Below are positions 1 to 5,736 of a stretch of 9,868 nt of DNA, in pieces; position 1 is the stretch's first letter, and every line of letters starts with the position of its first letter. Location of the stretch: positions 1 to 9,868 of the forward strand of contig QYQC01000008.1 of NCBI GenBank assembly GCA_007280315.1, written 5' to 3'. Under the pieces are notes generated by a model, which was not told where the DNA came from, did no database searches, and saw only the letters and a program-made list of their open reading frames with translations. The position numbers were made by a program, and so were the translations under genes. Source of the stretch: Betaproteobacteria bacterium. GTDB lineage: Bacteria > Pseudomonadota > Gammaproteobacteria > Burkholderiales > SG8-39.

Positions 1-141
1 ACGCCCTCAGGCGCAGTCTGAAGAAAACGGAAACAAACCCGAAGAAGACGCGTCAGAGACGCTGATCGGAAGAAAACGGATGAGGAAGAAAATGCACGTT
101 CACAACGGCGGAATCACGACAAGATCAGCTTGGCGGCCACA
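1..141. mobile_element. Possible end of an inserted mobile element (left edge)
   Basis: Homology of the minus-strand deoxynucleoside kinase fragment stops abruptly near base 142, right after its NPFYKDFYHDP motif. The sequence to the left is unrelated: it carries an open plus-strand frame, four copies of a 12-base motif and a small GCGTC/GACGC hairpin (50-62). Read outward from the kinase, the foreign sequence begins TGTGG, so the putative element would end in CACA on the plus strand; TGT...ACA ends occur in several insertion sequence families such as IS21. I cannot match this to a named element, and the other end lies outside the window, so this is an inference from a homology breakpoint. 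Confidence 0.3.
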
Positions 142-151
142 GGGATCGTGA
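2..151 (+). CDS. C-terminal end of an unknown plus-strand protein (partial)
   Basis: A reading frame enters from the left window edge and runs 49 codons to a TGA at 149-151. The first part is rich in Glu, Asn and Lys (about residues 6-16), followed by a strongly basic stretch (GRKRMRKK, residues 23-30). That composition resembles a real protein tail, possibly of a transposase or other DNA-binding protein, more than random frame noise. The last roughly 15 residues overlap the opposite-strand kinase remnant and may be read-through beyond the original gene end. I do not recognise the family. It is convergent with the kinase fragment and overlaps it by 52 bases, as expected if an insertion truncated one or both genes. 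Confidence 0.3.
   Translation, partial: RPQAQSEENGNKPEEDASETLIGRKRMRKKMHVHNGGITTRSAWRPQGS
20..96. repeat. Four iterated copies of a GAAGAAAACGGA-like motif
   Basis: Copies start at 20 (GAAGAAAACGGA), 41 (GAAGAAGACGCG), 69 (GAAGAAAACGGA) and 85 (GAAGAAAATGCA). The copies at 20 and 69 are identical over 12 bases; the others match at 9-10 positions. Spacing is irregular (21, 28 and 16 bases). Short repeated sites near an element end can be transposase-binding sites. Part of the repetition could instead reflect a Glu/Lys-rich coding tail, but the four copies are not all in one reading frame. Confidence 0.45.
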
Positions 152-279
152 TAAAAATCTTTGTAGAACGGATTAGCAGAAAAATCCTCGTAGACTGGAC
201 GAACGCCCAACCTCGAAAGCAACGCTGCCAGCGTCGTCTTTCCTGAGGAAATTCCTCCACAGACCTCTAGTCGCCGCAT
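100..279 (-). pseudogene. Deoxynucleoside kinase remnant, N-terminal quarter only
   Basis: From ATG at 279 this encodes 59 residues. Residues 8-17 form a P-loop (CGGISSGKTT), and EDFSANPFYKDFYHDP at 31-46 matches the post-P-loop segment of the deoxynucleoside kinase family (dCK/dGK/TK2 type), where Glu31 of the ED pair is the expected base near the deoxyribose 5'-OH. These enzymes phosphorylate deoxynucleosides to dNMPs and are normally about 200 residues. Here recognisable sequence ends at residue 46, followed by 13 unrelated residues and a TGA, so the fold cannot be complete. The start is fixed by an in-frame TAA two codons upstream. No good Shine-Dalgarno precedes it. It lies 77 bases after the dCTP-deaminase-like gene in the same direction, so it was probably the operon's last gene. 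A different P-loop enzyme is possible but less likely. Confidence 0.7.
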
Positions 280-280
280 A

Positions 281-294
281 GATTAAAAATAATC
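281..294. promoter_or_regulatory. Short AT-rich palindrome before the kinase remnant
   Basis: GATTA (281-285) and TAATC (290-294) flank an AAAA spacer immediately upstream of the ATG at 279. It could be an operator or a weak hairpin, but with 5-base arms it may be chance. It sits in the 77-base gap (280-356), in which I see no other signal. Confidence 0.2.
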
Positions 295-356
295 GACCAG
301 CCTGCAATGTCTTGGGCACGTCATCATCTTTACGGTACGGCAGTCGCCCCCTGCAG

Positions 357-1346
357 TTATTTCTTGACCAATCTCTTTTTTATCGACTCAATGTCATCCT
401 CCAGCGTTTTGAGTCTTTCGCGTTTGATCGTCTCAATTTCACGCTCCAGTGTTTTGAGTTTTTCGCGTTGTTCGAACGTTAGTGCCGTTTGCTGATCAAA
501 GCTTCTTTCCTTTACGTCCATATCCTTGCGAAGGGTATTTACATAATTATTTGCGTCGCTAACCAAGCTATATCCTTGATAGAGCAAGGTACCGATTGCA
601 GGCGCAATAGTTATGGCGGCAATTCCCGCTGCGCCAAACCCCCAACGTCGTATTTGTCTAAGGAGCTTTTCAGATTCTTCACCAAGCCTTCTCGCTTCGT
701 CCAATGCATCAGGAATAGAGCTTGCTATGGGCGCGTGGGGCGACGCTTTAGATAAATATTTTTCCGCCGAAATGTCCTTCTTCTCAGGTGGAAAGCTCTT
801 ATATGTACCGTTGCGGATTACAGCATCATGAGAACGATCCGCGGAATCACCGGCCCATTCCTTGTTCCCGCTCAACTTAGTAAATTCGATCCAAATGAAT
901 CCGTCGCCACCAATCAAGCTACAATCCTCGGAAGTTAGGTTATGGAGCGGGATTAGCAGTCGACCACGAAATCCCGGATCGACTAAAGGTCCGGTCCCCA
1001 GTAACAAGCCACGATGAACGAGCTGAATTCTTAAATTGAATCTAAGTGCGATGTAGCTAGGCAGGCAAAATATAGTGGCCAGGTGGATGAAGACTATGGA
1101 GTTTTTTCTGATCGTAAACTTCCGCCCTTTCTCAATCTTTTCTATAGTCGGCGCTGTTTCATTGTCTTTCCAGTAATACACCTCACCGAGGAAATCCGTT
1201 TCATACGATGCAGGTTTTAGCTTCTCAAGATTGAAATCGTCAATTAGCCCTGTGGCGCGAACATAGTCTTCAATGTCGGCAGAATTAAGTAAGGCGGGAG
1301 GAATACTAGGAAATGGGTCCGTTGCTAAGTAAGCTGCATTAGCCAT
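357..1346 (-). CDS. dCTP deaminase/dUTPase-fold protein with membrane anchor and coiled coil
   Basis: A 329-residue protein with the trimeric dUTPase/dCTP deaminase fold at its N-terminus. Residues 45-56 (KPASYETDFLGE) match the SYD-x-RLG strand of Dcd, and 109-137 (from LVHRG through GPLVDPGFRG to LHN) match the conserved nucleotide-binding core. In Dcd the core reads PGWxGxxxLE, with Glu (E138 in E. coli) activating water for deamination; here that position is Pro133, so ordinary dCTP deamination is doubtful. Asp123 keeps the acidic position of the dUTPase motif. After a linker rich in charged residues, 236-257 is a hydrophobic segment (one membrane helix) and 270-329 a basic coiled coil with a 15-residue duplication. 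Normal Dcd has about 190 residues and no membrane part. ATG at 1346 is 2 bases after the PurZ-like stop, with AGGAG in front. It may bind or sense a (d)NTP at the membrane; the activity is unknown. Confidence 0.88.
   Translation of the reverse strand: MANAAYLATDPFPSIPPALLNSADIEDYVRATGLIDDFNLEKLKPASYETDFLGEVYYWKDNETAPTIEKIEKGRKFTIRKNSIVFIHLATIFCLPSYIALRFNLRIQLVHRGLLLGTGPLVDPGFRGRLLIPLHNLTSEDCSLIGGDGFIWIEFTKLSGNKEWAGDSADRSHDAVIRNGTYKSFPPEKKDISAEKYLSKASPHAPIASSIPDALDEARRLGEESEKLLRQIRRWGFGAAGIAAITIAPAIGTLLYQGYSLVSDANNYVNTLRKDMDVKERSFDQQTALTFEQREKLKTLEREIETIKRERLKTLEDDIESIKKRLVKK
384..473. repeat. Two tandem 45-base units in a coiled-coil coding region
   Basis: Units at 384-428 and 429-473 are identical at 35 of 45 positions. 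They encode the adjacent 15-residue blocks EQREKLKTLEREIET and IKRERLKTLEDDIES at the C-terminus of the dCTP-deaminase-like protein. The period is two heptads plus one residue. The likely origin is an in-frame duplication that lengthened the coiled coil. Confidence 0.85.
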
Positions 1347-1348
1347 CG

Positions 1349-2389
1349 TTATCTCCTAACGAGTTCCTCAAACACTCTGCGGTCAATTAGCGAATCTGGT
1401 CCTATACCAACTTGAGTCACTCTACTGCCAATCGCCTGTTCGACGTCTTTTATGAACTTCGCGGCCCTTTTGGTCAGGACCATGCCCGTTCCGCACGATG
1501 CATCTACATAATCGACATGGTTTAAGACAATCGTCGTCGGATTGTTACAAGCGATGGCTTGACGGACTACTTCGGGATCAAACCTTGCTACACGTCGCTC
1601 GCGCTTGGTAACAGATGTGAACTCGGTAAGGTCGACCTTGCTACCAGACTCCTCGGTCAAGATAGACCATGATATCTCTTTAGGTAGCGGCCCTGAGTTG
1701 CCTCCCACGCGAATCGGAAACGCGCGGATGACAAGTACGATGTCATCAACATCCACTGGACTCAACCCCGCTTCTGAAACGAAGCTCGCGGCCGTTGTGT
1801 CTCGACTCGTCGTGTAGGGATAGTATGGGGAATGTAATACTGATAGACCGAATCCTTGTGTTCCCTCGATAATGATCCGCTTTCTTCGTTCTAATATGGA
1901 GCGCATCGCAGGAACCGCAGGTTGGACGAAGGAATCAAGTTGTGGGTCGTGCTGTGCCAAGCAAATATCTCCCAGTCTATTTACCCTTCGTGAAACCGCA
2001 GCCCCTGTCCCAGTCAGGGTAGACCCGATTTTTTGCCCCAACAACCGCGCCTGCTCTTCACCCCTCTCCAAATCGCTGACAACCACCGCATTTGGATCAA
2101 TCAAAAGGCGACTTGAATCCAGTCCAGTCATACGTAATTCACGGAACAAAACCTCTTTGTCAATGTAACTACCCGCTGGCAGCACACAGATGACGTTGGG
2201 TAGCAGCGCTGCAGTTGGGAGTTGCCTGAAAATAACCTTGTTTCCATCAGGCCCGACAACAGTGTGGCCTGAGTTGGGTCCTCCCACTCTTACTGCGGCA
2301 GCGGCCTTTGTCCTTCGGGCAATTTCATACGCTACTTTCCCCTTGCCCTCCGATCCAAACTGCCCACCTACCACCACCGTTACAGGCAT
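1349..2389 (-). CDS. purZ-like: PurZ-like (2-amino)adenylosuccinate synthetase homologue
   Basis: A 346-residue member of the adenylosuccinate synthetase family, which couples GTP (or ATP) hydrolysis to joining aspartate to a purine nucleotide. Length and motifs match the short archaeal-type PurA and phage PurZ, not the roughly 430-residue bacterial PurA. The phosphate loop at 8-18 reads GGQFGSEGKGK: Ser13 stands where PurA has its catalytic Asp (GDEGKGK). That Asp is known to be replaced by a small residue in phage PurZ, which acts on dGMP to make the precursor of diaminopurine deoxynucleotide. The second catalytic residue, His42 (NSGHT), is kept, as are GTGAAVSRR (127-135), EGTQGFGLS (175-183) and TTSRDTT (193-199). 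The aspartate-binding loop is altered: T261-KRERRVA replaces T-GRRRR-VG. NHVD (290-293) holds the nucleobase-recognition Asp. ATG 2389 is 1 base after the upstream stop, with GGGGAGG in front. The PurZ-type reaction is inferred; host PurB would complete it. Confidence 0.9.
   Translation of the reverse strand: MPVTVVVGGQFGSEGKGKVAYEIARRTKAAAAVRVGGPNSGHTVVGPDGNKVIFRQLPTAALLPNVICVLPAGSYIDKEVLFRELRMTGLDSSRLLIDPNAVVVSDLERGEEQARLLGQKIGSTLTGTGAAVSRRVNRLGDICLAQHDPQLDSFVQPAVPAMRSILERRKRIIIEGTQGFGLSVLHSPYYPYTTSRDTTAASFVSEAGLSPVDVDDIVLVIRAFPIRVGGNSGPLPKEISWSILTEESGSKVDLTEFTSVTKRERRVARFDPEVVRQAIACNNPTTIVLNHVDYVDASCGTGMVLTKRAAKFIKDVEQAIGSRVTQVGIGPDSLIDRRVFEELVRR
1352..1357 (-). promoter_or_regulatory. Ribosome binding site of the dCTP-deaminase-like gene
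   Basis: AGGAGA on the minus strand, with AGGAG six bases before ATG 1346. It overlaps the last codons of the PurZ-like gene, which supports the chosen start and translational coupling. Confidence 0.75.
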
Positions 2390-2390
2390 G

Positions 2391-4469
2391 TCATCGCCTC
2401 CCCGAGTCTTTCACCAGCTGTTCCACACGAGAATTAAAACGATCCAACGTGTCTTCATTGTCGATTACCAGATTCGCCATACCCGCGAGCTCATCCGCAT
2501 GTTTTTCGACGGGATGAAAATCGGCCACTTCAAATTTGGCCGCCATATTTTCACGAGCTTTATATCGATCTCGCCTCACCTTATACGACGCCCCGATGTG
2601 AAGGTGAAAGAAGGCGGGGCCGAAAGCCTCGACGAGTAATGCATGATCCTCTGGAAACCGGATTCCATCAACAACAAGATTACCGGTTGCGGGCAACTGC
2701 TGAAGCAGCGTTTTTCCGAGCCAGCGTTGGCTATGTTTTTCATGGATTTGGTTGCCAACTTCCTGCAATATCGCTCTGGTTACTGGTTTATGTCGCTCAG
2801 CAGCTACGCGTTCCACTACTTGGCTGTAGCGCCCGTAGCAATATCCCAAATTCTCGAAGCATTTTGCAGCGGTTGTTTTGCCCGCCGCCACCGCTCCGCT
2901 TATGCCGACAACAAATCTAGTCTGCCACTGAACCGGATTGGCATTTAAATCTGGAATAATCAGCGCCTCATCGCTGTATGGTTCCTCACCGAGCCGCTCG
3001 AAACGACCGCACCAGAAAAATACCCCGACTATGGCGGACGTAATCGCGTCTAACTCATCATGTGTGACCGGCTCAACCAGATAATTCCCCGCTACGCCGA
3101 ACTCCGCCAGGCCTTGTTCAAGAAACTCCATCCCGGCTCTTTTCCGCGGGATGTTCATGATATCTTGCGCGGCGCCAGGGTAGCTTTCTATAACGGGAAT
3201 CCCGCGGCTCCGGAAGGCGGTCGCTAATCGAATACCCCGCGCGGTAAGCTTCTGCATACTTGGAATCAAGGCCGGATATACATTGACGCCTCGCTTCTTG
3301 AGCAATCGCTCGCAAAACCTCATGATTCCAAATTCACTTCGCCCGGGATCATCGTCCTCGACCCTTGTTCTGCCTTTCGGCAAGGAAAGAGGCGAGTCAA
3401 TAGAAACGACATGGGGATGACAAGCCATGGTCTCTCGGATCAGCTCGTCATCGGTCTTTAGCGGCTTGGTGACCACCTGATTTCCATGTAACCAACACCA
3501 TCCGGACGCCTTGCCCTCCGAACCGCTCAGATCAATACCAACAACACAGAGCCTCGGTTCTCGATTCGTGAAGATCAAATCATCAATCGTAACTAAAGGT
3601 TTTGACGTCTCCGGATAGGGTGAAAGCCAGATTCCGCTCGGACTATCGCTGCGATCCGCCCATTTAACCTGGCTCTTCATTGCAGCAAACTGTGTTGGAA
3701 CTGCTACAGCAGAGGGAATCGACTGCTTCTCGAAAAGCCTTGTCATGGCATAGTCGAAAATGAATTTCATGCCTTCTATATCGGCGTGGTTATATTCGAT
3801 GAGGAGCTTTAACGCGTCGAGGTCGCCCCTTCTGTAACGGTGCCAAAGGATCGGCGCAGCTTCGCCTGTAACGGCCTTGACCTCAGATCTCCGCTTCAGA
3901 CCAAGCTGCTCCTCGATTGCCTTTTGGCCACCCGACAATCCGACTCGTTTCCCCAAAAAACGAAGATCGACGTGAGCCTCTGGAACACGCAGATTGTGAA
4001 ATTCTTTACGCAAAAACGGTATGTCAAATATGCTGCCGTTAAAAGTTACTATGGCCTTCGCTTGCGCCAGCGCGCTATGCAGTTGGGTATTCGAATCCCC
4101 TCGTACATATACGCCATAGTCTTCGTCGATCGACCATCCAACCAGCGTAATGTAATCATAGTATCTGCTGAGCCCGGTCGTTTCGATATCCAGAAAAATC
4201 GTCTCTTTTGGATACGTCAACGCGATTCGATAGTGTTCCTGTCTATCCAAATGCTTTGCAAAGAAAGCGATATCACCGCTCCGCAAAGCTTGCCGCGACA
4301 AACCGAGCATTGAAGACGAACCGGTGGCGTTTACCGCTTCATTAAACAGTGGGAATTGGGGACGAACCCTAACCGCAAGGTCCTCCCAGGTGAGCACCCC
4401 TTGGCGCCAGAGCTCAAGCTCCCTCTGTGCGCTTATTCCCCTCAGATGACGAAACGTCGATTGGAGCAT
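2391..4469 (-). CDS. Three-domain fusion: YprB-like exonuclease, DUF429, nucleotide kinase
   Basis: A 692-residue protein, first gene of the operon. Residues 4-245 resemble the YprB RNase H-like 3'-5' exonuclease domain: FRHLRGI...ELWRQG at the N-terminus, the DEDD-type motif DIETTG at 94-99, NGSIFDIPFL at 144-153 (Asp149), VDLR at 167-170 and NHADIEG at 227-233. Residues 307-490 resemble DUF429, a predicted RNase H-fold nuclease: GIDLSGS (Asp313), SIDSPLSLP (Asp358), ESYPGA (Glu428) and HDELDA (470-475). Residues 518-692 are a P-loop kinase: GISGAVAAGKTTAA (522-535), VDGIRFPED (600-608) and an ANLVIDN end (665-671), like dNMP or dephospho-CoA kinases. No signal peptide or membrane segment is seen, so it should be cytosolic. 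I chose ATG 4469; a TTG one codon upstream is possible. Domain identities are clear; the combined role is unknown. Acidic residues of both nuclease-like domains are retained, so activity is plausible. Confidence 0.92.
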   Translation of the reverse strand: MLQSTFRHLRGISAQRELELWRQGVLTWEDLAVRVRPQFPLFNEAVNATGSSSMLGLSRQALRSGDIAFFAKHLDRQEHYRIALTYPKETIFLDIETTGLSRYYDYITLVGWSIDEDYGVYVRGDSNTQLHSALAQAKAIVTFNGSIFDIPFLRKEFHNLRVPEAHVDLRFLGKRVGLSGGQKAIEEQLGLKRRSEVKAVTGEAAPILWHRYRRGDLDALKLLIEYNHADIEGMKFIFDYAMTRLFEKQSIPSAVAVPTQFAAMKSQVKWADRSDSPSGIWLSPYPETSKPLVTIDDLIFTNREPRLCVVGIDLSGSEGKASGWCWLHGNQVVTKPLKTDDELIRETMACHPHVVSIDSPLSLPKGRTRVEDDDPGRSEFGIMRFCERLLKKRGVNVYPALIPSMQKLTARGIRLATAFRSRGIPVIESYPGAAQDIMNIPRKRAGMEFLEQGLAEFGVAGNYLVEPVTHDELDAITSAIVGVFFWCGRFERLGEEPYSDEALIIPDLNANPVQWQTRFVVGISGAVAAGKTTAAKCFENLGYCYGRYSQVVERVAAERHKPVTRAILQEVGNQIHEKHSQRWLGKTLLQQLPATGNLVVDGIRFPEDHALLVEAFGPAFFHLHIGASYKVRRDRYKARENMAAKFEVADFHPVEKHADELAGMANLVIDNEDTLDRFNSRVEQLVKDSGRR
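2397..2403 (-). promoter_or_regulatory. Ribosome binding site of the PurZ-like gene
   Basis: GGGGAGG on the minus strand, seven bases before ATG 2389 and inside the 3' end of the preceding gene. It is a strong Shine-Dalgarno that sets the start and couples the two genes. Confidence 0.75.
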
Positions 4470-4677
4470 CAACCAACTCGATTCAAGTTATGGATTTTGG
4501 CCGGAAGTTTAGCAGAACGGTGACCACTGCCTCCGCACTTCACAGTGCTTCGCAAAACAGCCTACGCGGCCCCTGTCTGTATTCGCCGCAATGGCCGTTT
4601 TGCAGGGGGCGCCAGCGTGTTCACCCAATCGTCGTGAGGCCTTGGATTGCTAGTCGATTTAAGAACCGGAAATGAGA
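4470..4677. other. Intergenic region upstream of the nucleotide operon
   Basis: These 208 bases separate the end of the CDF gene from the operon's first start codon. The operon promoter should be here or further upstream. I see only a weak -10-like CATAAC about 20 bases before ATG 4469 on the minus strand, with no convincing -35. Besides the large inverted repeat there is a small palindrome GCACT-TCAC-AGTGC at 4535-4548. No tRNA or integrase site is visible. Confidence 0.4.
4553..4602. repeat. 50-base imperfect inverted repeat in the intergenic region
   Basis: Outer arms CAAAACAGCC (4553-4562) and GGCCGTTTTG (4593-4602) pair at 9 of 10 positions. Inside a symmetric 3-base gap, GCGGC (4566-4570) pairs with GCCGC (4585-4589) around a 14-base loop. 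It lies between the operon's first gene and the CDF gene, close to the GC change. A T-run does not follow on either strand, so it is not a standard intrinsic terminator. It could be a transcript-end hairpin, an operator or a recombination-related hairpin. Confidence 0.5.
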
Positions 4678-5589
4678 TTACACCACGTGATCCGGCGCAA
4701 GCGCGCAGGGGTGAAGTTCGTCCCCGGTTTCGACCTGGATCGTCGCGTGGCCGACGCTGAAGCGATGAAGCAACTCGTGCGTGACCTGTGCGAAAAACTG
4801 GTCACCCGGGTGTCCCTGAGGAATCACCAGGTGCACCGTCAGCGCGGTGTCGGTGGTGCTCATGCCCCAGACATGCAAATCGTGAATCGCGGTGACGCCG
4901 GCCAGGGCGCAAAGATATTCGCGGATCCGCGCCGTGTCGATACGCGGCGGGACCGCATGCAGCGACAGATTTACTGAATCGCGCAGCAGCCCCCAGGTGC
5001 TGGCGACTATGACCGCAGCGATGGCGAGACTCATCACCGGGTCGAGCCAGGTCCATCCGCTGTAGAGCATGCCGACGCCGGCCAGCACCACCCCGAGCGA
5101 GACGGCGGCATCCGCCGCCATGTGCAGGAACGCCCCTTTCACATTCAGATCATGCTCGCGCCCGCGCAGGAACAGCAGTGCCGTGGCGGTGTTGACCACG
5201 ATGCCGCACAGGGCCACCCAGATGACGGTCATGCTTGCGACCGGGACCGGATTCATCAGGCGCTGCGCCGCTTCCACGGAAATGCCGCCTACCACCAGCA
5301 TCAACAGCATGGCATTCACCAGGGCGGCGAGGATGGTCGAGCTTCCCAGACCGTAGGTGAAGCGCGGTGACGGCTCGCGCCGGCCGAGAACGCTGGCGCC
5401 CCAGGCGAGCGCCAGAGCCAGGACATCGCTCAGGTTGTGGCCCGCATCGGCCAGCAGCGCCATTGAGTGCGCGAGCACTCCGTACACAGACTCGATCGCG
5501 ACGAAGCAGAGATTGAGCGCAATGCCGACGGCAAACGCGCGGTCGTGCCCGCGATGTCCGTGGGAGTGAGTGTGATGTTCGTGTACCAT
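4678..5589 (-). CDS. Cation diffusion facilitator (Zn/Cd/Co efflux, CzcD/ZitB-like)
   Basis: A 303-residue inner-membrane protein of the CDF family, which exports divalent metals such as Zn(II), Cd(II) or Co(II) in exchange for protons. The cytosolic N-terminus is His-rich (seven His in the first 15 residues, HEHHTHSHGHRGH). Six membrane helices are expected between about residues 17 and 205. The paired metal-site motifs are present: HNLSD in helix 2 (His51, Asp55, preceded by Asp48) and HMAAD in helix 5 (His156, Asp160), typical of Zn/Cd/Co transporters. The C-terminal domain (about 215-303) carries the conserved IHDLHVW (235-241). Length matches the family. ATG 5589 has no strong Shine-Dalgarno. 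The gene is divergent from the next plus-strand gene and GC-rich, unlike the operon to its left, with no functional link to it. The exact metal cannot be read from sequence. Confidence 0.95.
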   Translation of the reverse strand: MVHEHHTHSHGHRGHDRAFAVGIALNLCFVAIESVYGVLAHSMALLADAGHNLSDVLALALAWGASVLGRREPSPRFTYGLGSSTILAALVNAMLLMLVVGGISVEAAQRLMNPVPVASMTVIWVALCGIVVNTATALLFLRGREHDLNVKGAFLHMAADAAVSLGVVLAGVGMLYSGWTWLDPVMSLAIAAVIVASTWGLLRDSVNLSLHAVPPRIDTARIREYLCALAGVTAIHDLHVWGMSTTDTALTVHLVIPQGHPGDQFFAQVTHELLHRFSVGHATIQVETGDELHPCALAPDHVV

Positions 5590-5736
5590 ATTCTGCGTTT
5601 TATTCGATTATCGACAATGTGACATATTTCGCGCAGATTGTCCGCAGCGGCCACGCAAAGCGCGCAATTCGCGTGCAGCGGTGGCGCATGCGGAAGTTTT
5701 CCGGCGAGAACCGGGCCGAATCGACAGGGTAAATTC
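5590..5736. promoter_or_regulatory. Divergent intergenic region with a small palindrome
   Basis: These 147 bases must hold promoters for the CDF gene (leftward) and the GNAT-like/radical SAM pair (rightward). TCGAT-T-ATCGA at 5604-5614 is a perfect palindrome, 14 bases upstream of the CDF start codon, and could be an operator. No clear -35/-10 pair was identified. Confidence 0.3.

Noticed and set aside
1349..2389. Ordinary housekeeping purA
   Set aside because: Bacterial PurA is about 430 residues and carries the catalytic Asp; this protein is short, has Ser there, and lies in a low-GC accessory operon.
2190..2639. 149-residue plus-strand open frame spanning the PurZ-like start
   Set aside because: It is antisense to two well-supported genes and has no family features.
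3840..4313. 157-residue plus-strand open frame inside the exonuclease domain
   Set aside because: It lies antisense to the clearly conserved YprB-like coding region and has no recognisable motif or ribosome site.
4470..4472. TTG start one codon before ATG 4469 for the three-domain gene
   Set aside because: ATG directly follows and is the more usual start; the choice changes the protein by one residue.
4553..4602. Intrinsic terminator or integron attC site
   Set aside because: No T-run follows the stem on either strand, and the arms do not contain the RYYYAAC/GTTRRRY core sites of attC; no integrase is present.
5638..5736. Upstream TTG extension of the GNAT-like protein by 33 residues
   Set aside because: The added residues are low-complexity Ala/Ser/Gly and no ribosome site supports the TTG; ATG 5737 is preferred.
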